From NCBI RefSeq assembly GCF_003071365.1, contig NZ_CP028960.1, positions 496,001 through 560,000 of the forward strand: 64,000 nt of DNA, in the 5' to 3' direction. A program made the position numbers and the translations under genes. Numbering within the stretch: position 1 is the stretch's first letter; the number at the start of each line of letters is the position of its first letter. Below, one piece after another: positions 48,748 to 56,969 of the stretch. Source of the DNA: Methyloceanibacter sp. wino2 (GTDB taxonomy: Bacteria; Pseudomonadota; Alphaproteobacteria; Rhizobiales; Methyloligellaceae). The notes beneath the pieces were generated by a model. That model was not told the origin of the DNA. It ran no database searches and saw only the letters and a list, made by a program, of their open reading frames with translations.

Positions 48748-49186
48748 CGTGCTGCTGCCCCTCGCTCACCGTCGTGCCCTCAAGGCCGACCAGCGCCACC
48801 TTGAGGTAGCCGGCGGCACGCAGAAGATTCATGACCTCCATCAGCTCGCTATAAGGCACGGTCTTGTCCGCCCGAAGAAACACGCGGCGCTTCCGGTCCC
48901 CATTCGTCTCCTTGTCGAGTGCCGCGGCCATGCCGCCGCGCGCCAGGGTGTCGTTGCCGACCGCGATCGTGAAGTCCGATTTGATGGTCAGGTAGAGCGG
49001 CTTGTCCGGCTTCTTTTTCGGCGCGGCCGTCGAGACCGGCAGATCTACGGGAACGTCGACCGTCGACAGCGGCGCCGCCACCATGAAGATGATAAGGAGC
49101 ACCAGCATCACGTCGATGAACGGCGTGACGTTGATCTCGCCGTTCTCCGTGAGATCCTCGCCGTCGTCGTTGAACTTCATCGACAT
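48734..49186 (-). CDS. exbD: ExbD, TonB-system proton channel subunit
   Basis: 150 aa bitopic protein. The single helix NVTPFIDVMLVLLIIFMVAAPL carries the Asp (in PFID) needed for proton transfer, followed by the periplasmic domain (PLYLTIKSDFTIAVG, VFLRADKTVPYSELMEVMNLLRAAG). Start ATG 49186 lies 4 bases after exbB; upstream in-frame sequence is a basic read-through of the exbB end. Confidence 0.94.
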   Translation of the reverse strand: MSMKFNDDGEDLTENGEINVTPFIDVMLVLLIIFMVAAPLSTVDVPVDLPVSTAAPKKKPDKPLYLTIKSDFTIAVGNDTLARGGMAAALDKETNGDRKRRVFLRADKTVPYSELMEVMNLLRAAGYLKVALVGLEGTTVSEGQQHVDAP

Positions 49187-49190
49187 CGCG

Positions 49191-50204
49191 CTACTCCGCC
49201 GCCGCCTGGATTTCGGGCTTGTCTGCGCTCGGTGCGGCATCCAGATCGCGCGAAAGCTGACGCATGACCTCTGCCGCGGCGTCGCTCACAAGCGCGCGGT
49301 AACCCGCGATTGAGCGGGCGAAGTAGTTGTAGACGATCACCGCCGGAATGGCCGCAACCAGACCCAGCGCCGTCGCCAGAAGGGCCTCGGCGATGCCCGG
49401 CGCCACCACGGCAAGATTGGTCGTCTGGGCCTTCGAAATGCCGATGAAGCTGTTCATGATGCCCCAGACCGTGCCGAACAGACCGACGAACGGCGCCGTC
49501 GAGCCGATCGTGGCGAGCACGCCCGTGCCCGCGTTCATCTGACGGACCGCGGCAACACGCAGCCCGTCGAGACGCGACTCCACACGCTCCTTGATTCCGG
49601 CCGCGTCCGCGCCACCCTGAGAGAGTTTCAGTTCCATCCTCGCGGCGTCGACGAACGCGGGAACGACCCCGCGGGCCTTTCCGAGCCGCCGCGCGGAACC
49701 GGCCAGGGAACTCTCTTTGGCGATGAGTCCAAGCGCACGCCGCGCCTTGCCTCTGGCCGCCGACAGCTCCAGCGACTTGGCCAGGAACACCGTCCAAGTG
49801 ACGATTGATGCGATGACCAGACCGATCATCACCGCCTTCACCACGATGTCCGCGGCCATGAACATGCCCCAGGGGGACAGATTATGCGGAAGGGTGTCGC
49901 CCTGGTTTGCGGCCGTCTCTTCGCCAGCAGGCTCGACTGGTTCCGGTGTGACCTCGGGCTCCGGGACAGCCTCCGCAGCAGAGGGCTCGCCGTTCGGCGG
50001 GGCCGCCTCCTCGGACTGCAAGGGGGTCTCGCCGAGCGGCGAAACCGGCACTGGCGCGTCGGATTGCAGCGCCGCCTGCGCGTAGACGGCAGGCACAACG
50101 ATGGGTGTAAGCGGGCTCGGAATTGCTCCGAAAACCCACGCGAAAAGCGTAAGAAGGCTGGCAGCACTGAGCGCGGGCCGCCTCCCGAAATTCAAGAAGC
50201 GCAC
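49191..50204 (-). CDS. exbB: ExbB, TonB-system energiser
   Basis: 337 aa from GTG 50204, chosen for a GGAG seven bases upstream; a GTG at 50243 is the alternative. A signal-like segment is followed by a periplasmic Pro/Glu-rich extension ([24 protein letters not shown]) before the three membrane spans; the conserved [18 protein letters not shown] and [23 protein letters not shown] are the core motor helices. The long N-terminal extension is typical of the alphaproteobacterial ExbB2-like type. First gene of an exbB-exbD-tonB unit, divergent from the siderophore receptor gene. Confidence 0.93.
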   Translation of the reverse strand: MRFLNFGRRPALSAASLLTLFAWVFGAIPSPLTPIVVPAVYAQAALQSDAPVPVSPLGETPLQSEEAAPPNGEPSAAEAVPEPEVTPEPVEPAGEETAANQGDTLPHNLSPWGMFMAADIVVKAVMIGLVIASIVTWTVFLAKSLELSAARGKARRALGLIAKESSLAGSARRLGKARGVVPAFVDAARMELKLSQGGADAAGIKERVESRLDGLRVAAVRQMNAGTGVLATIGSTAPFVGLFGTVWGIMNSFIGISKAQTTNLAVVAPGIAEALLATALGLVAAIPAVIVYNYFARSIAGYRALVSDAAAEVMRQLSRDLDAAPSADKPEIQAAAE

Positions 50205-50417
50205 TAATATTCTCCAACGCCCAGCACCGCTCTCTTCTCCCACCGACCTGGGTCTGTCAAGACCCGGCCCTGAGCTGCACGTGTGCGAACGTGGACCCCT
50301 GCGCGAAGCACCGAAGGCCTGCGAGCATTCGTTCTCGCCCGCGTTGGCTCGATAAATGCCGTGCCAGCGGCGCCAATGGCCCTAACCGCATTACACCTTG
50401 TGGCTGTATCTGTGAGC

Positions 50418-50439
50418 AAATATACTTAGATAAATATTT
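50418..50439. promoter_or_regulatory. AT-rich inverted repeat between exbB and the receptor gene
   Basis: AAATAT (50418-50423) and ATATTT (50434-50439) flank a 10-base AT-rich spacer, in the middle of the 487-base divergent region. It is the most AT-rich spot nearby and could be a promoter core or an iron-regulator site (Fur, Irr or RirA type), but no consensus is met clearly. Confidence 0.4.
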
Positions 50440-50527
50440 TCCCCACAGCCGTGGAATCGAAGCCTCTGAGAAGGTCTGAAGCAGACCTCGATACTAATTG
50501 GTATGCTTTCGATTCATTGTCCCCCTG

Positions 50528-50609
50528 CAGTACTGTTCGAAGAACGCATCTCTGAACAAGTTGTCGCACAACAGCTCTCAACAAACTTGTTGAGGAGAAT
50601 TCAGTACTG
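50528..50609 (+). promoter_or_regulatory. Nested dyad in the leader of the TonB receptor gene
   Basis: The self-complementary word CAGTACTG occurs at 50528-50535 and 50602-50609; inside it AACAAGTT (50555-50562) pairs with AACTTGTT (50584-50591), and CAACAA/TTGTTG at about 50579-50592 forms a further palindrome. The block ends 83 bases before the receptor start. The rest of the divergent region (50205-50691) shows no gene. Confidence 0.5.
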
Positions 50610-50691
50610 ATCTGATCGCCCCTCCGTCTACGCTTAACGGAAGGTTAATGGGTCAAAGACCCGACCTTTTGGAAGTGATTGGGGGGTTAAA

Positions 50692-53613
50692 TTGGGGATT
50701 TTCGCTAAGACGGCTGCCATTACTGGCAGCCTGTTCGGTTATGTTCGCTTTCACTCGGCTGCGCTGCTTCTCGTAACAGCGTGCACGGGTCTAGGCATCG
50801 CCAAGGCGCAAGAGGCTTCGCCGACCGTCTCGGAGTCGTCCGCCGAGATTTCAGAGTCTTCAACGGAACCGTCAGACTCCTCCTCGACCGAACAGGCCGA
50901 CACCGCGTCCGAGTCCGATGCTGTCCAGGAAGCGGACACCGCTTCGGGCGTCGAACTCGACCCCATGGTGGTCGAAGGGCGCGAGCCCACTCCTGAGGCC
51001 GACCCGGCCCCGGCGGCTACACCACGCCGCACCACCAGCTACGTTCGCACCCCAGCCCCACGGCAGCCTGTCGCTCCCGTTCGGACGGCCGTTCCCGCTC
51101 CCTTGAACGTCCCGGCGCCGGAAGGCGTTGAAGACTCCCTCGCCGGAGGCGAGCCGACGGCGTACAGCCCCGTCGAGGGCTACGTGGCGACGCGCTCCGC
51201 AACAGGCACGAAAACCGACACGCCCCTCATCGAAACGCCGCAGTCCATCAGCGTCATCGGTGTCGAGCAGATGCAGGAGCAGGGCGTCCAGACCCTCGAC
51301 GAAGCCGTTCGCTATACCCCTGGCGTTTTCGCCAACGGTTTCGGCGTCGACACACGGAACGACAACATCGTTATTCGCGGCACCGAGGGCTCGCTATTCG
51401 TCGACGGTTTGGCGAAAAGCATCCACGGCGGCTATTACTACAATACGATTCCGATCGAGCCTTACGCCCTCGAGCGCATCGAGGTTCTGCGCGGCCCGTC
51501 CGCCATGCTGTACGGCGCCACCAGTGTCGGCGGCATTGTGAACGGCATTTCCAAGCGCCCGACGCTCGAGCCCTTCGCCGAAGCGGGCATCGACTACGGG
51601 TCGTTCGAGTTCAAGCAGCTTAGAGGCGACCTCAGCGGACCGATCTCCAAGGAAGCCGGTCTCTACTATCGCATCACCGGCCTTGGGCGTCTTTCGGAGA
51701 CGCAAGTCGATTACGTCGACAACGACCGCTGGATGCTTCAGCCCTCGATCGCGTACCGGCCGGATGCGGATACCGAGGTTCTGCTGCTGGGTAATTTCCA
51801 ACAGGACGACACCGGTTCTTCGGCGCAGTTCTTTCCTCTGGAGGGAACGCTCTATCCGAACGCCCAAGGCCGCAAGATTCCCCAGAGCACGTTTGCCGGC
51901 ATTCCGACGGACTATTACGACAGCGAGCAGGAGTCCGGCACGCTCCTGGTCGACAAGAAGTTCGACAGCGGCCTGAAGTTCCACACGGGCATGCGCTACA
52001 CCCACACCAAGAACCAATACGATTCCACCTACCCGGCAGGATTGACGAGTGCCCGGCTGAACATCCTCAACGGACCGTTCGAGGAATTCCTCGGTGTGCC
52101 GCTGGTCATCCCCGACTACGCCCCGTATCTCAACGCCGACGAAACGGAACTCGCCCGGTCCCGGTATGTGTCCGAGACGGACACGCGCGTGTTCACCACG
52201 GACACGTATCTAACCGGCGAATTTGACACCGGGAAGCTCGAGCACGAAGTCACCGGCGGCGCCGACTATATGAGCTTCAGAGAGAGCTCCTCCGACATCA
52301 ACCTGATCGACAATCTTCTGACCGCGTCGGGCGTCAATCCGGCGACCATCCCGGCGGCCGAGGCATTGGCTTACGATCAGGCGTACTCGTTCATCCTGCC
52401 GCAAGTAAGGGCCGGCATCACGTCAGCCGTGGACGCGGAACTGGCGCCGTTTCTTCCCTTCCTGCCGCCGGGCTATCGGGATTCCGTCCTCGCAGAGGCC
52501 CTCACACAAGCACCGGGCATTACGTCCGGACTGTCGAACGACTATGTCGCGGGGCTCGGCATCGACCGCAACTACATACTCGACTTCGCCGGCTATCCGG
52601 GCACGCAGAAGAAGTACAACGTCTTCAAGGGCAATCATAAGCGCTCCAGCTATCAAATTAACCTCGACAACCTGCAGCCCGTCAGCCCGAAGGATGTCAA
52701 ACCGACACGGAACCCCAATCAGGCTCAGTACCAGACGGGCATCTACCTTCAGGATCAGATGCGTCTTGGAAACTGGATCGGCATTGCCGGTATTCGGCAG
52801 GACTGGGTCAATATCGGGTTTGAAGGATCGCCCGACGATCACGAGCAAGCAGTCTCGGGCCGGGCTGCGCTCATGTACGAGTTCGACGCCGGCTTCGCAC
52901 CCTACGTGTCCTGGTCGCAGTCCTTTACGCCTCAGCCGGGCGTGATCGTTTCCGACACGCTCTATGTCAGAACAAACGGCCGGGGTGCGACACCACGCGA
53001 AGGCAATCAGATCGAGGTCGGCCTGAAGATCCAGCCGCGCGGATCGCAATTCGCCGTGAACCTCGCCGCTTACGAGATTGAAGAAGAGAATCTCACCGTG
53101 TCGCCGGACACGCTCTTCGAGACTTTGATCGGCGCCGCGCGGCGGATCAGGGGCTTCGAGTTCGAGGCGATCGGCAATCTCACGCCCGAGCTCAAGGTGA
53201 TCGCGTCCTACACCTACACGAACTCCGAATTCACCGACTATCCCGATCCGCTCGGCTACAAGATCGGCACCGAGGATCCGAACATGCCTGAGCACCTTGC
53301 GTCTCTTTGGGGCATCTACACGTTCGGCGGGGGCCTTCTCGAAGGCGTGTCGATCGGTGGCGGCGTGCGCTACATCGGCGAAGTCACGGATGTGGGCGAG
53401 GACCTGACGACCGGTCTGCAGTACACAGTCACCACGCCTGACGTCACGCTGTTCGATGCTTCGATCGGCTACGAGACCGATCACTGGCGACTGGCCGTCA
53501 CGGGACAGAACATCGCGGACACGGAGTATCTCGTGTCGTGCGGCGCGTTCAGCCTCACCTGCGGCATTGGCCAAGCACGCACGATTATCGGCAGCGCGAC
53601 ATACAGATACTGA
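50692..53613 (+). CDS. TonB-dependent siderophore receptor
   Basis: 973 aa outer-membrane receptor of the FhuA-like class. After a hydrophobic leader there is an unusual Ser/Glu/Thr-rich then Pro-rich stretch (residues 35-150), a plug domain (about 165-290: TPLIETPQSISVIG, TLDEAVRYTPGVFANGFG, ERIEVLRGPSAMLYGATSVGGIVNG), and the barrel ending in the expected aromatic residue (IIGSATYRY). About 100 residues in the barrel (near 540-640, SGVNPATIPAAEALAYDQAYS onward) look like a large extra loop. TTG 50692 is the best start in frame. Together with divergent exbB-exbD-tonB and the PepSY gene it forms an iron-uptake locus. Confidence 0.92.
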   Translation: MGIFAKTAAITGSLFGYVRFHSAALLLVTACTGLGIAKAQEASPTVSESSAEISESSTEPSDSSSTEQADTASESDAVQEADTASGVELDPMVVEGREPTPEADPAPAATPRRTTSYVRTPAPRQPVAPVRTAVPAPLNVPAPEGVEDSLAGGEPTAYSPVEGYVATRSATGTKTDTPLIETPQSISVIGVEQMQEQGVQTLDEAVRYTPGVFANGFGVDTRNDNIVIRGTEGSLFVDGLAKSIHGGYYYNTIPIEPYALERIEVLRGPSAMLYGATSVGGIVNGISKRPTLEPFAEAGIDYGSFEFKQLRGDLSGPISKEAGLYYRITGLGRLSETQVDYVDNDRWMLQPSIAYRPDADTEVLLLGNFQQDDTGSSAQFFPLEGTLYPNAQGRKIPQSTFAGIPTDYYDSEQESGTLLVDKKFDSGLKFHTGMRYTHTKNQYDSTYPAGLTSARLNILNGPFEEFLGVPLVIPDYAPYLNADETELARSRYVSETDTRVFTTDTYLTGEFDTGKLEHEVTGGADYMSFRESSSDINLIDNLLTASGVNPATIPAAEALAYDQAYSFILPQVRAGITSAVDAELAPFLPFLPPGYRDSVLAEALTQAPGITSGLSNDYVAGLGIDRNYILDFAGYPGTQKKYNVFKGNHKRSSYQINLDNLQPVSPKDVKPTRNPNQAQYQTGIYLQDQMRLGNWIGIAGIRQDWVNIGFEGSPDDHEQAVSGRAALMYEFDAGFAPYVSWSQSFTPQPGVIVSDTLYVRTNGRGATPREGNQIEVGLKIQPRGSQFAVNLAAYEIEEENLTVSPDTLFETLIGAARRIRGFEFEAIGNLTPELKVIASYTYTNSEFTDYPDPLGYKIGTEDPNMPEHLASLWGIYTFGGGLLEGVSIGGGVRYIGEVTDVGEDLTTGLQYTVTTPDVTLFDASIGYETDHWRLAVTGQNIADTEYLVSCGAFSLTCGIGQARTIIGSATYRY

Positions 53614-53728
53614 TCCGCGCTTGCGACTGAGGTTCCGGTGCTCACCTGCCCCCCATGCGGCGGCGGGTGGGCACCGCTGCATGAGATTGCTGGGAAAGAA
53701 GGCGACATATGTGTGATGGAGTTCGGAT

Positions 53729-54289
53729 TTGGGCCTGATCGCGGTGGCCATTGGCCTGCTCGCCACGGGCATCGCACTCCTGAGGTGGGCTTGGCTTGCA
53801 AAACGACGTAGCGGCATGACGGCCGTCGTCGCGACGGGCTGGCTTGCGATCGCTGCAAGCTTCGCCATCTTCGTGGACGCGTTGGGGGGCGAACGTGGAA
53901 CCGCCTTCGCCCTGATCGTCTTCTCGCTGGTGGCACTGCTTGGCGTCGGCGCGACGGTTCAGTTCCGTGCAAGGCGCTCCAATGGACGCGACAAGCCGGC
54001 GGAACCCGAGCAGCGCAACACCAATTGGACGCGGGCGATCGCCAAGAGCCTGTTGGCCATCGTGCTTGCCGGCGCCGCGTCGATCGGTGTCGGCGTCGCA
54101 TTCGCCGTCGCCATGCCAATGCCCGCAACGGACAAGATGGTCATCGGCGGCATCATGGTCCCGGTGCTGTGGGGCGCGGGCATGGCTTGGACGCTGGCCG
54201 ACTCGAAGCTCCTGCGGGCAACTGCCATCCTCTTCGCCATCTGTGTTGCGGGCTACGGGATCGCCTTCCTTCCGAGCCTCCTTTCATGA
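53729..54289 (+). CDS. Membrane protein of unknown function next to the PepSY gene
   Basis: About 186 aa, with five hydrophobic segments (LIAVAIGLLATGIALL, AVVATGWLAIAASFAIFV, ALIVFSLVALLGVGA, SLLAIVLAGAASIGVGVAFAV, ATAILFAICVAGYGIAFL) and one hydrophilic loop (RARRSNGRDKPAEPEQRN). The start is a TTG at 53729 with GGAG ten bases before. Its stop overlaps the PepSY start (ATGA), so the two are coupled; small DUF3325/DUF3649-type membrane proteins often accompany PepSY proteins in siderophore loci, but I cannot assign a family. Confidence 0.72.
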   Translation: MGLIAVAIGLLATGIALLRWAWLAKRRSGMTAVVATGWLAIAASFAIFVDALGGERGTAFALIVFSLVALLGVGATVQFRARRSNGRDKPAEPEQRNTNWTRAIAKSLLAIVLAGAASIGVGVAFAVAMPMPATDKMVIGGIMVPVLWGAGMAWTLADSKLLRATAILFAICVAGYGIAFLPSLLS

Positions 54290-55839
54290 CCGACACACCG
54301 AGCTCAATCCGCACACCCCGAAAGAAGAACTGGCTCTCGCCGGACTTCGTCCGCGCCATGCTGGCCGGCCACTCCGCGCTCGGCCTCGCCTTTGCGGCGC
54401 TCATCTACATCGTTTGCCTGTCGGGAACGCTTGCCGTGTTCGTGCTCGAGTTCAAGCGCTGGGAGCAGCCCAATGCCCCGCTGGTCGCCGCGGAACCCGC
54501 ACCGGCCGCACTCCAAGCCGCCATGCGCGCGGCCTTTGGCCGTGCGAAGATGGGCTCGAAGGTCCCCGACCTCTTCATCGCCTGGGACGGATCGCGAACG
54601 CCTCATCTTGGCGTCAGTTTCCATGATCATGAGAGCAGCGCCGAGGGCGAATGGCTCGCCAACGAACAAGGTCAGATCGTCGAAAAAGCTCATGCGCCTT
54701 GGTCGGAGTTTCTCGCCAAGCTGCACATCCATCTGCATCTGCCACAAACCTACGGCCTGTTCATTGTCGGACTGACCGGCGTCGCCCTGCTCTCCTCGCT
54801 GATCTCTGGCGTGCTGTCGCATCCACGGATCTTTCGCGACGCCTTCTCGTTTCGCTTGGGCGGGTCACGAAGGCTGCAGGATGCCGATTTGCATAACAGG
54901 CTCGGTGTTTGGGGACTGCCGTTTCACATCGCCGTTTCGCTGACCGGCGCCCTTCTGGGCTTGTCCGTCCTGGTCATCGGCGTGCTGGCGCTGGCGGCGT
55001 ATGAAGGCGACTCCGAGAAGGCATTCGCAGTGCTCATCGGTCCGCAAGCGGGCAAGGATCACAAGCTAGCGCCGTTGCCCAATCTCGACGCCATGATCGC
55101 GCAGGTTAGGAAGGAGCACCCCGACGCGGAGTTCAGAAGCGTGCACGTCGAACATGCCGGGACCGCCGGGCAGATGACCCACCTCTCCATGCAGACGCCC
55201 GGACATCTGTCGACGGCGAATCCCTACTATTTCGACGGGTCCGGTGAACTCGTGGGCGACGGCGGCCTCGAACGAGGCTCCGTGGGCCAGCAGATTCTCG
55301 GTGCGCTTCACCCGATCCATTTCGGGTGGTTCGGCGGCACGCTCGTCAAGATCGCCTACGGCTTGCTTGGACTGGCGCTGACGATCGTCACGCACACCGG
55401 CGTGACCATCTGGCTTCACCGGAAGCGCGAAAAAGGAAATCCCGAGCCGTTCTGGGAGCGGATCTGGGCCGCGCTCGCATGGAGCCAGCCCTTCGCGCTG
55501 GCCGCCGCGGCCCTGGTCGTACTTGCCGCCGCGTCTAATTTCGCCCTCACGAGCTATCTCGTGTGTTTCGGGCTTGCGCTCGTCATCGGCTACTTCGCCC
55601 CCGGCGAGTCGGCCTGCGCCCGGATCTTGCGGCTTTTGACGGGGCTGACCCTTTGCGCCGTCGCCGTGGCCCATGTCGCGAACTTCCGCGGCGAAGGCAT
55701 GGCCGATCCGGTGGCTTGGATTATCGACGGGCTTCTGGCGGGTTGCGGTCTCATCCTGATGGCCGGCGTTCTGATTCCTTTTGCAAAGAAGCACCTCCCC
55801 CGCCGGATGATGCGAAAGCCGACATACCCGAGTTTGTGA
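54286..55839 (+). CDS. PepSY-associated transmembrane protein (siderophore-locus type)
   Basis: 517 aa. An N-terminal helix (LGLAFAALIYIVCLSGTLAVF), two PepSY-like extracytoplasmic regions, and further membrane helices (LFIVGLTGVALLSSLISGVL, IAVSLTGALLGLSVLVIGVLAL, LVKIAYGLLGLALTIVTHTGVTIWLHRKR, then a C-terminal bundle). His residues in HIHLHLPQ and HPIHFGW within membrane-near segments match PepSY proteins thought to be ferric-siderophore reductases. Directly coupled to the upstream membrane protein gene and downstream of the receptor gene. Confidence 0.9.
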   Translation: MTDTPSSIRTPRKKNWLSPDFVRAMLAGHSALGLAFAALIYIVCLSGTLAVFVLEFKRWEQPNAPLVAAEPAPAALQAAMRAAFGRAKMGSKVPDLFIAWDGSRTPHLGVSFHDHESSAEGEWLANEQGQIVEKAHAPWSEFLAKLHIHLHLPQTYGLFIVGLTGVALLSSLISGVLSHPRIFRDAFSFRLGGSRRLQDADLHNRLGVWGLPFHIAVSLTGALLGLSVLVIGVLALAAYEGDSEKAFAVLIGPQAGKDHKLAPLPNLDAMIAQVRKEHPDAEFRSVHVEHAGTAGQMTHLSMQTPGHLSTANPYYFDGSGELVGDGGLERGSVGQQILGALHPIHFGWFGGTLVKIAYGLLGLALTIVTHTGVTIWLHRKREKGNPEPFWERIWAALAWSQPFALAAAALVVLAAASNFALTSYLVCFGLALVIGYFAPGESACARILRLLTGLTLCAVAVAHVANFRGEGMADPVAWIIDGLLAGCGLILMAGVLIPFAKKHLPRRMMRKPTYPSL

Positions 55840-55879
55840 ACGCGCGTCCACGTGCCTGTATCGTTGAACGCTCCAAGGG

Positions 55880-55956
55880 TGGTGGGCCCGGCTGGACTCG
55901 AACCAGCAACCAGACGGTTATGAGCCGCCGGCTCTAACCAATTGAGCTACGGGCCC
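55880..55956 (-). tRNA. tRNA with CAU anticodon (tRNA-Ile2 or elongator tRNA-Met)
   Basis: 77 nt including an encoded CCA. The acceptor stem GGGCCCG pairs with CGGGCCC; the D arm (AGCTCAATTGGTTAGAGC), the anticodon loop CTCATAA (CAT at 55922-55920), and the T arm (GCTGGTTCGAGTCCAGC) are intact. The anticodon-stem and T-arm sequences resemble the lysidine-modified Ile2 tRNA more than elongator Met, but the sequence alone does not decide it. It is not an initiator, since the anticodon stem lacks three G-C pairs of the initiator type. Confidence 0.95.
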
Positions 55957-56130
55957 CCGATGTGCGAATGACGGATGATGATCCGAATGTCACACGCCGC
56001 GCGTAACGAGTCGTGCGCGGCAGAGGCTGGCCTTTTAGAGCGTTCTGCCCAGCCTCACAATTCCGCCTCATAACAGATTCCTTATGTGTCCCAAACTCAA
56101 GGACCACCTCGAAAGACCTGGAGCCTCCCC

Positions 56131-56850
56131 ATGACCTTTGCCCGCCCACTTCGTATGCTTGTCCCAGCGATCGCCGTGCTCGCCGCCGCGCTTCCTCTCT
56201 CGGCTTCCGCAGCCGGAGCCAAGCGGACCATCACCCTCTCAGCCTCCGGCACCGTAAAGGCCGCACCGGACATGGCGAGCATCTCCACAGGCGTAACCTC
56301 CGAAGGGCAGACCGCGCAGGACGCGCTGTCGAAGAACACCGACGCAATGACCAAGGTGGTCAGCACGCTCAAGGAGGCTGGCCTCAAGGCGAAGGACATC
56401 CAAACGACGGACTTCAACGTCTCGCCGGTCTACGAACGCAAAAAGGACGAGCAGGCCGCGTTCATCACCGGCTACCGGGTCAGCAACAACGTCAACATCA
56501 CCGTGCGCGACATCGACAAGCTCGGCGACGTCCTGGACAAGGTGGTGCAGGCGGGCGCCAATGAGATCAACTCGATCAGTTTCGGGATTGCCGAACCGGA
56601 GAAAATGAAGGACGAGGCGCGCAGGCTTGCCATGACCAACGCGATCGACAACGCGAAGCTCTACGCGGAAGCGGCCGGCGTGGAGCTCGGCCCCGTCATC
56701 AAGATCACCGAAAGCGGCGATTATACGCCCCGCCCCTATCGCGCCATGGCGGCCGCGGCCCCGATGATGGCCGAAGCAAAGCAGGTTCCCGTGGAGGGCG
56801 GCACGATGTCGGTCGAAGCGAAAGTCCAGGTCTCATGGGAGCTTAGGTAG
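56131..56850 (+). CDS. Exported SIMPL-domain protein (DUF541)
   Basis: 239 aa. Signal peptide (RMLVPAIAVLAAALPLSASA) then a SIMPL domain: ITLSASGTVKAAPDMASISTG, LKAKDIQTTDFNVSPVYER, GYRVSNNVNITVRDIDKLGDVLDK, and a C-terminal VEAKVQVSWELR. Periplasmic or outer-membrane-linked family of unclear function, sometimes tied to oxidative-stress resistance. ATG 56131. Confidence 0.92.
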   Translation: MTFARPLRMLVPAIAVLAAALPLSASAAGAKRTITLSASGTVKAAPDMASISTGVTSEGQTAQDALSKNTDAMTKVVSTLKEAGLKAKDIQTTDFNVSPVYERKKDEQAAFITGYRVSNNVNITVRDIDKLGDVLDKVVQAGANEINSISFGIAEPEKMKDEARRLAMTNAIDNAKLYAEAAGVELGPVIKITESGDYTPRPYRAMAAAAPMMAEAKQVPVEGGTMSVEAKVQVSWELR

Positions 56851-56969
56851 AACTTACCCGGAATACGGGAAAACGGTGCGTCTCGGGCGGTTTCTGACGA
56901 CACCCCGAAACGCGCCGTCCCCTGATCAGAATCAAGGTCGGCCTTCGCGGCATCGTGTAGTCTTCGACC

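Noticed and set aside
52423-53868. A 481-codon frame antisense to the TonB receptor
   Set aside because: Shadow frame; the receptor on the plus strand has clear plug and barrel motifs.
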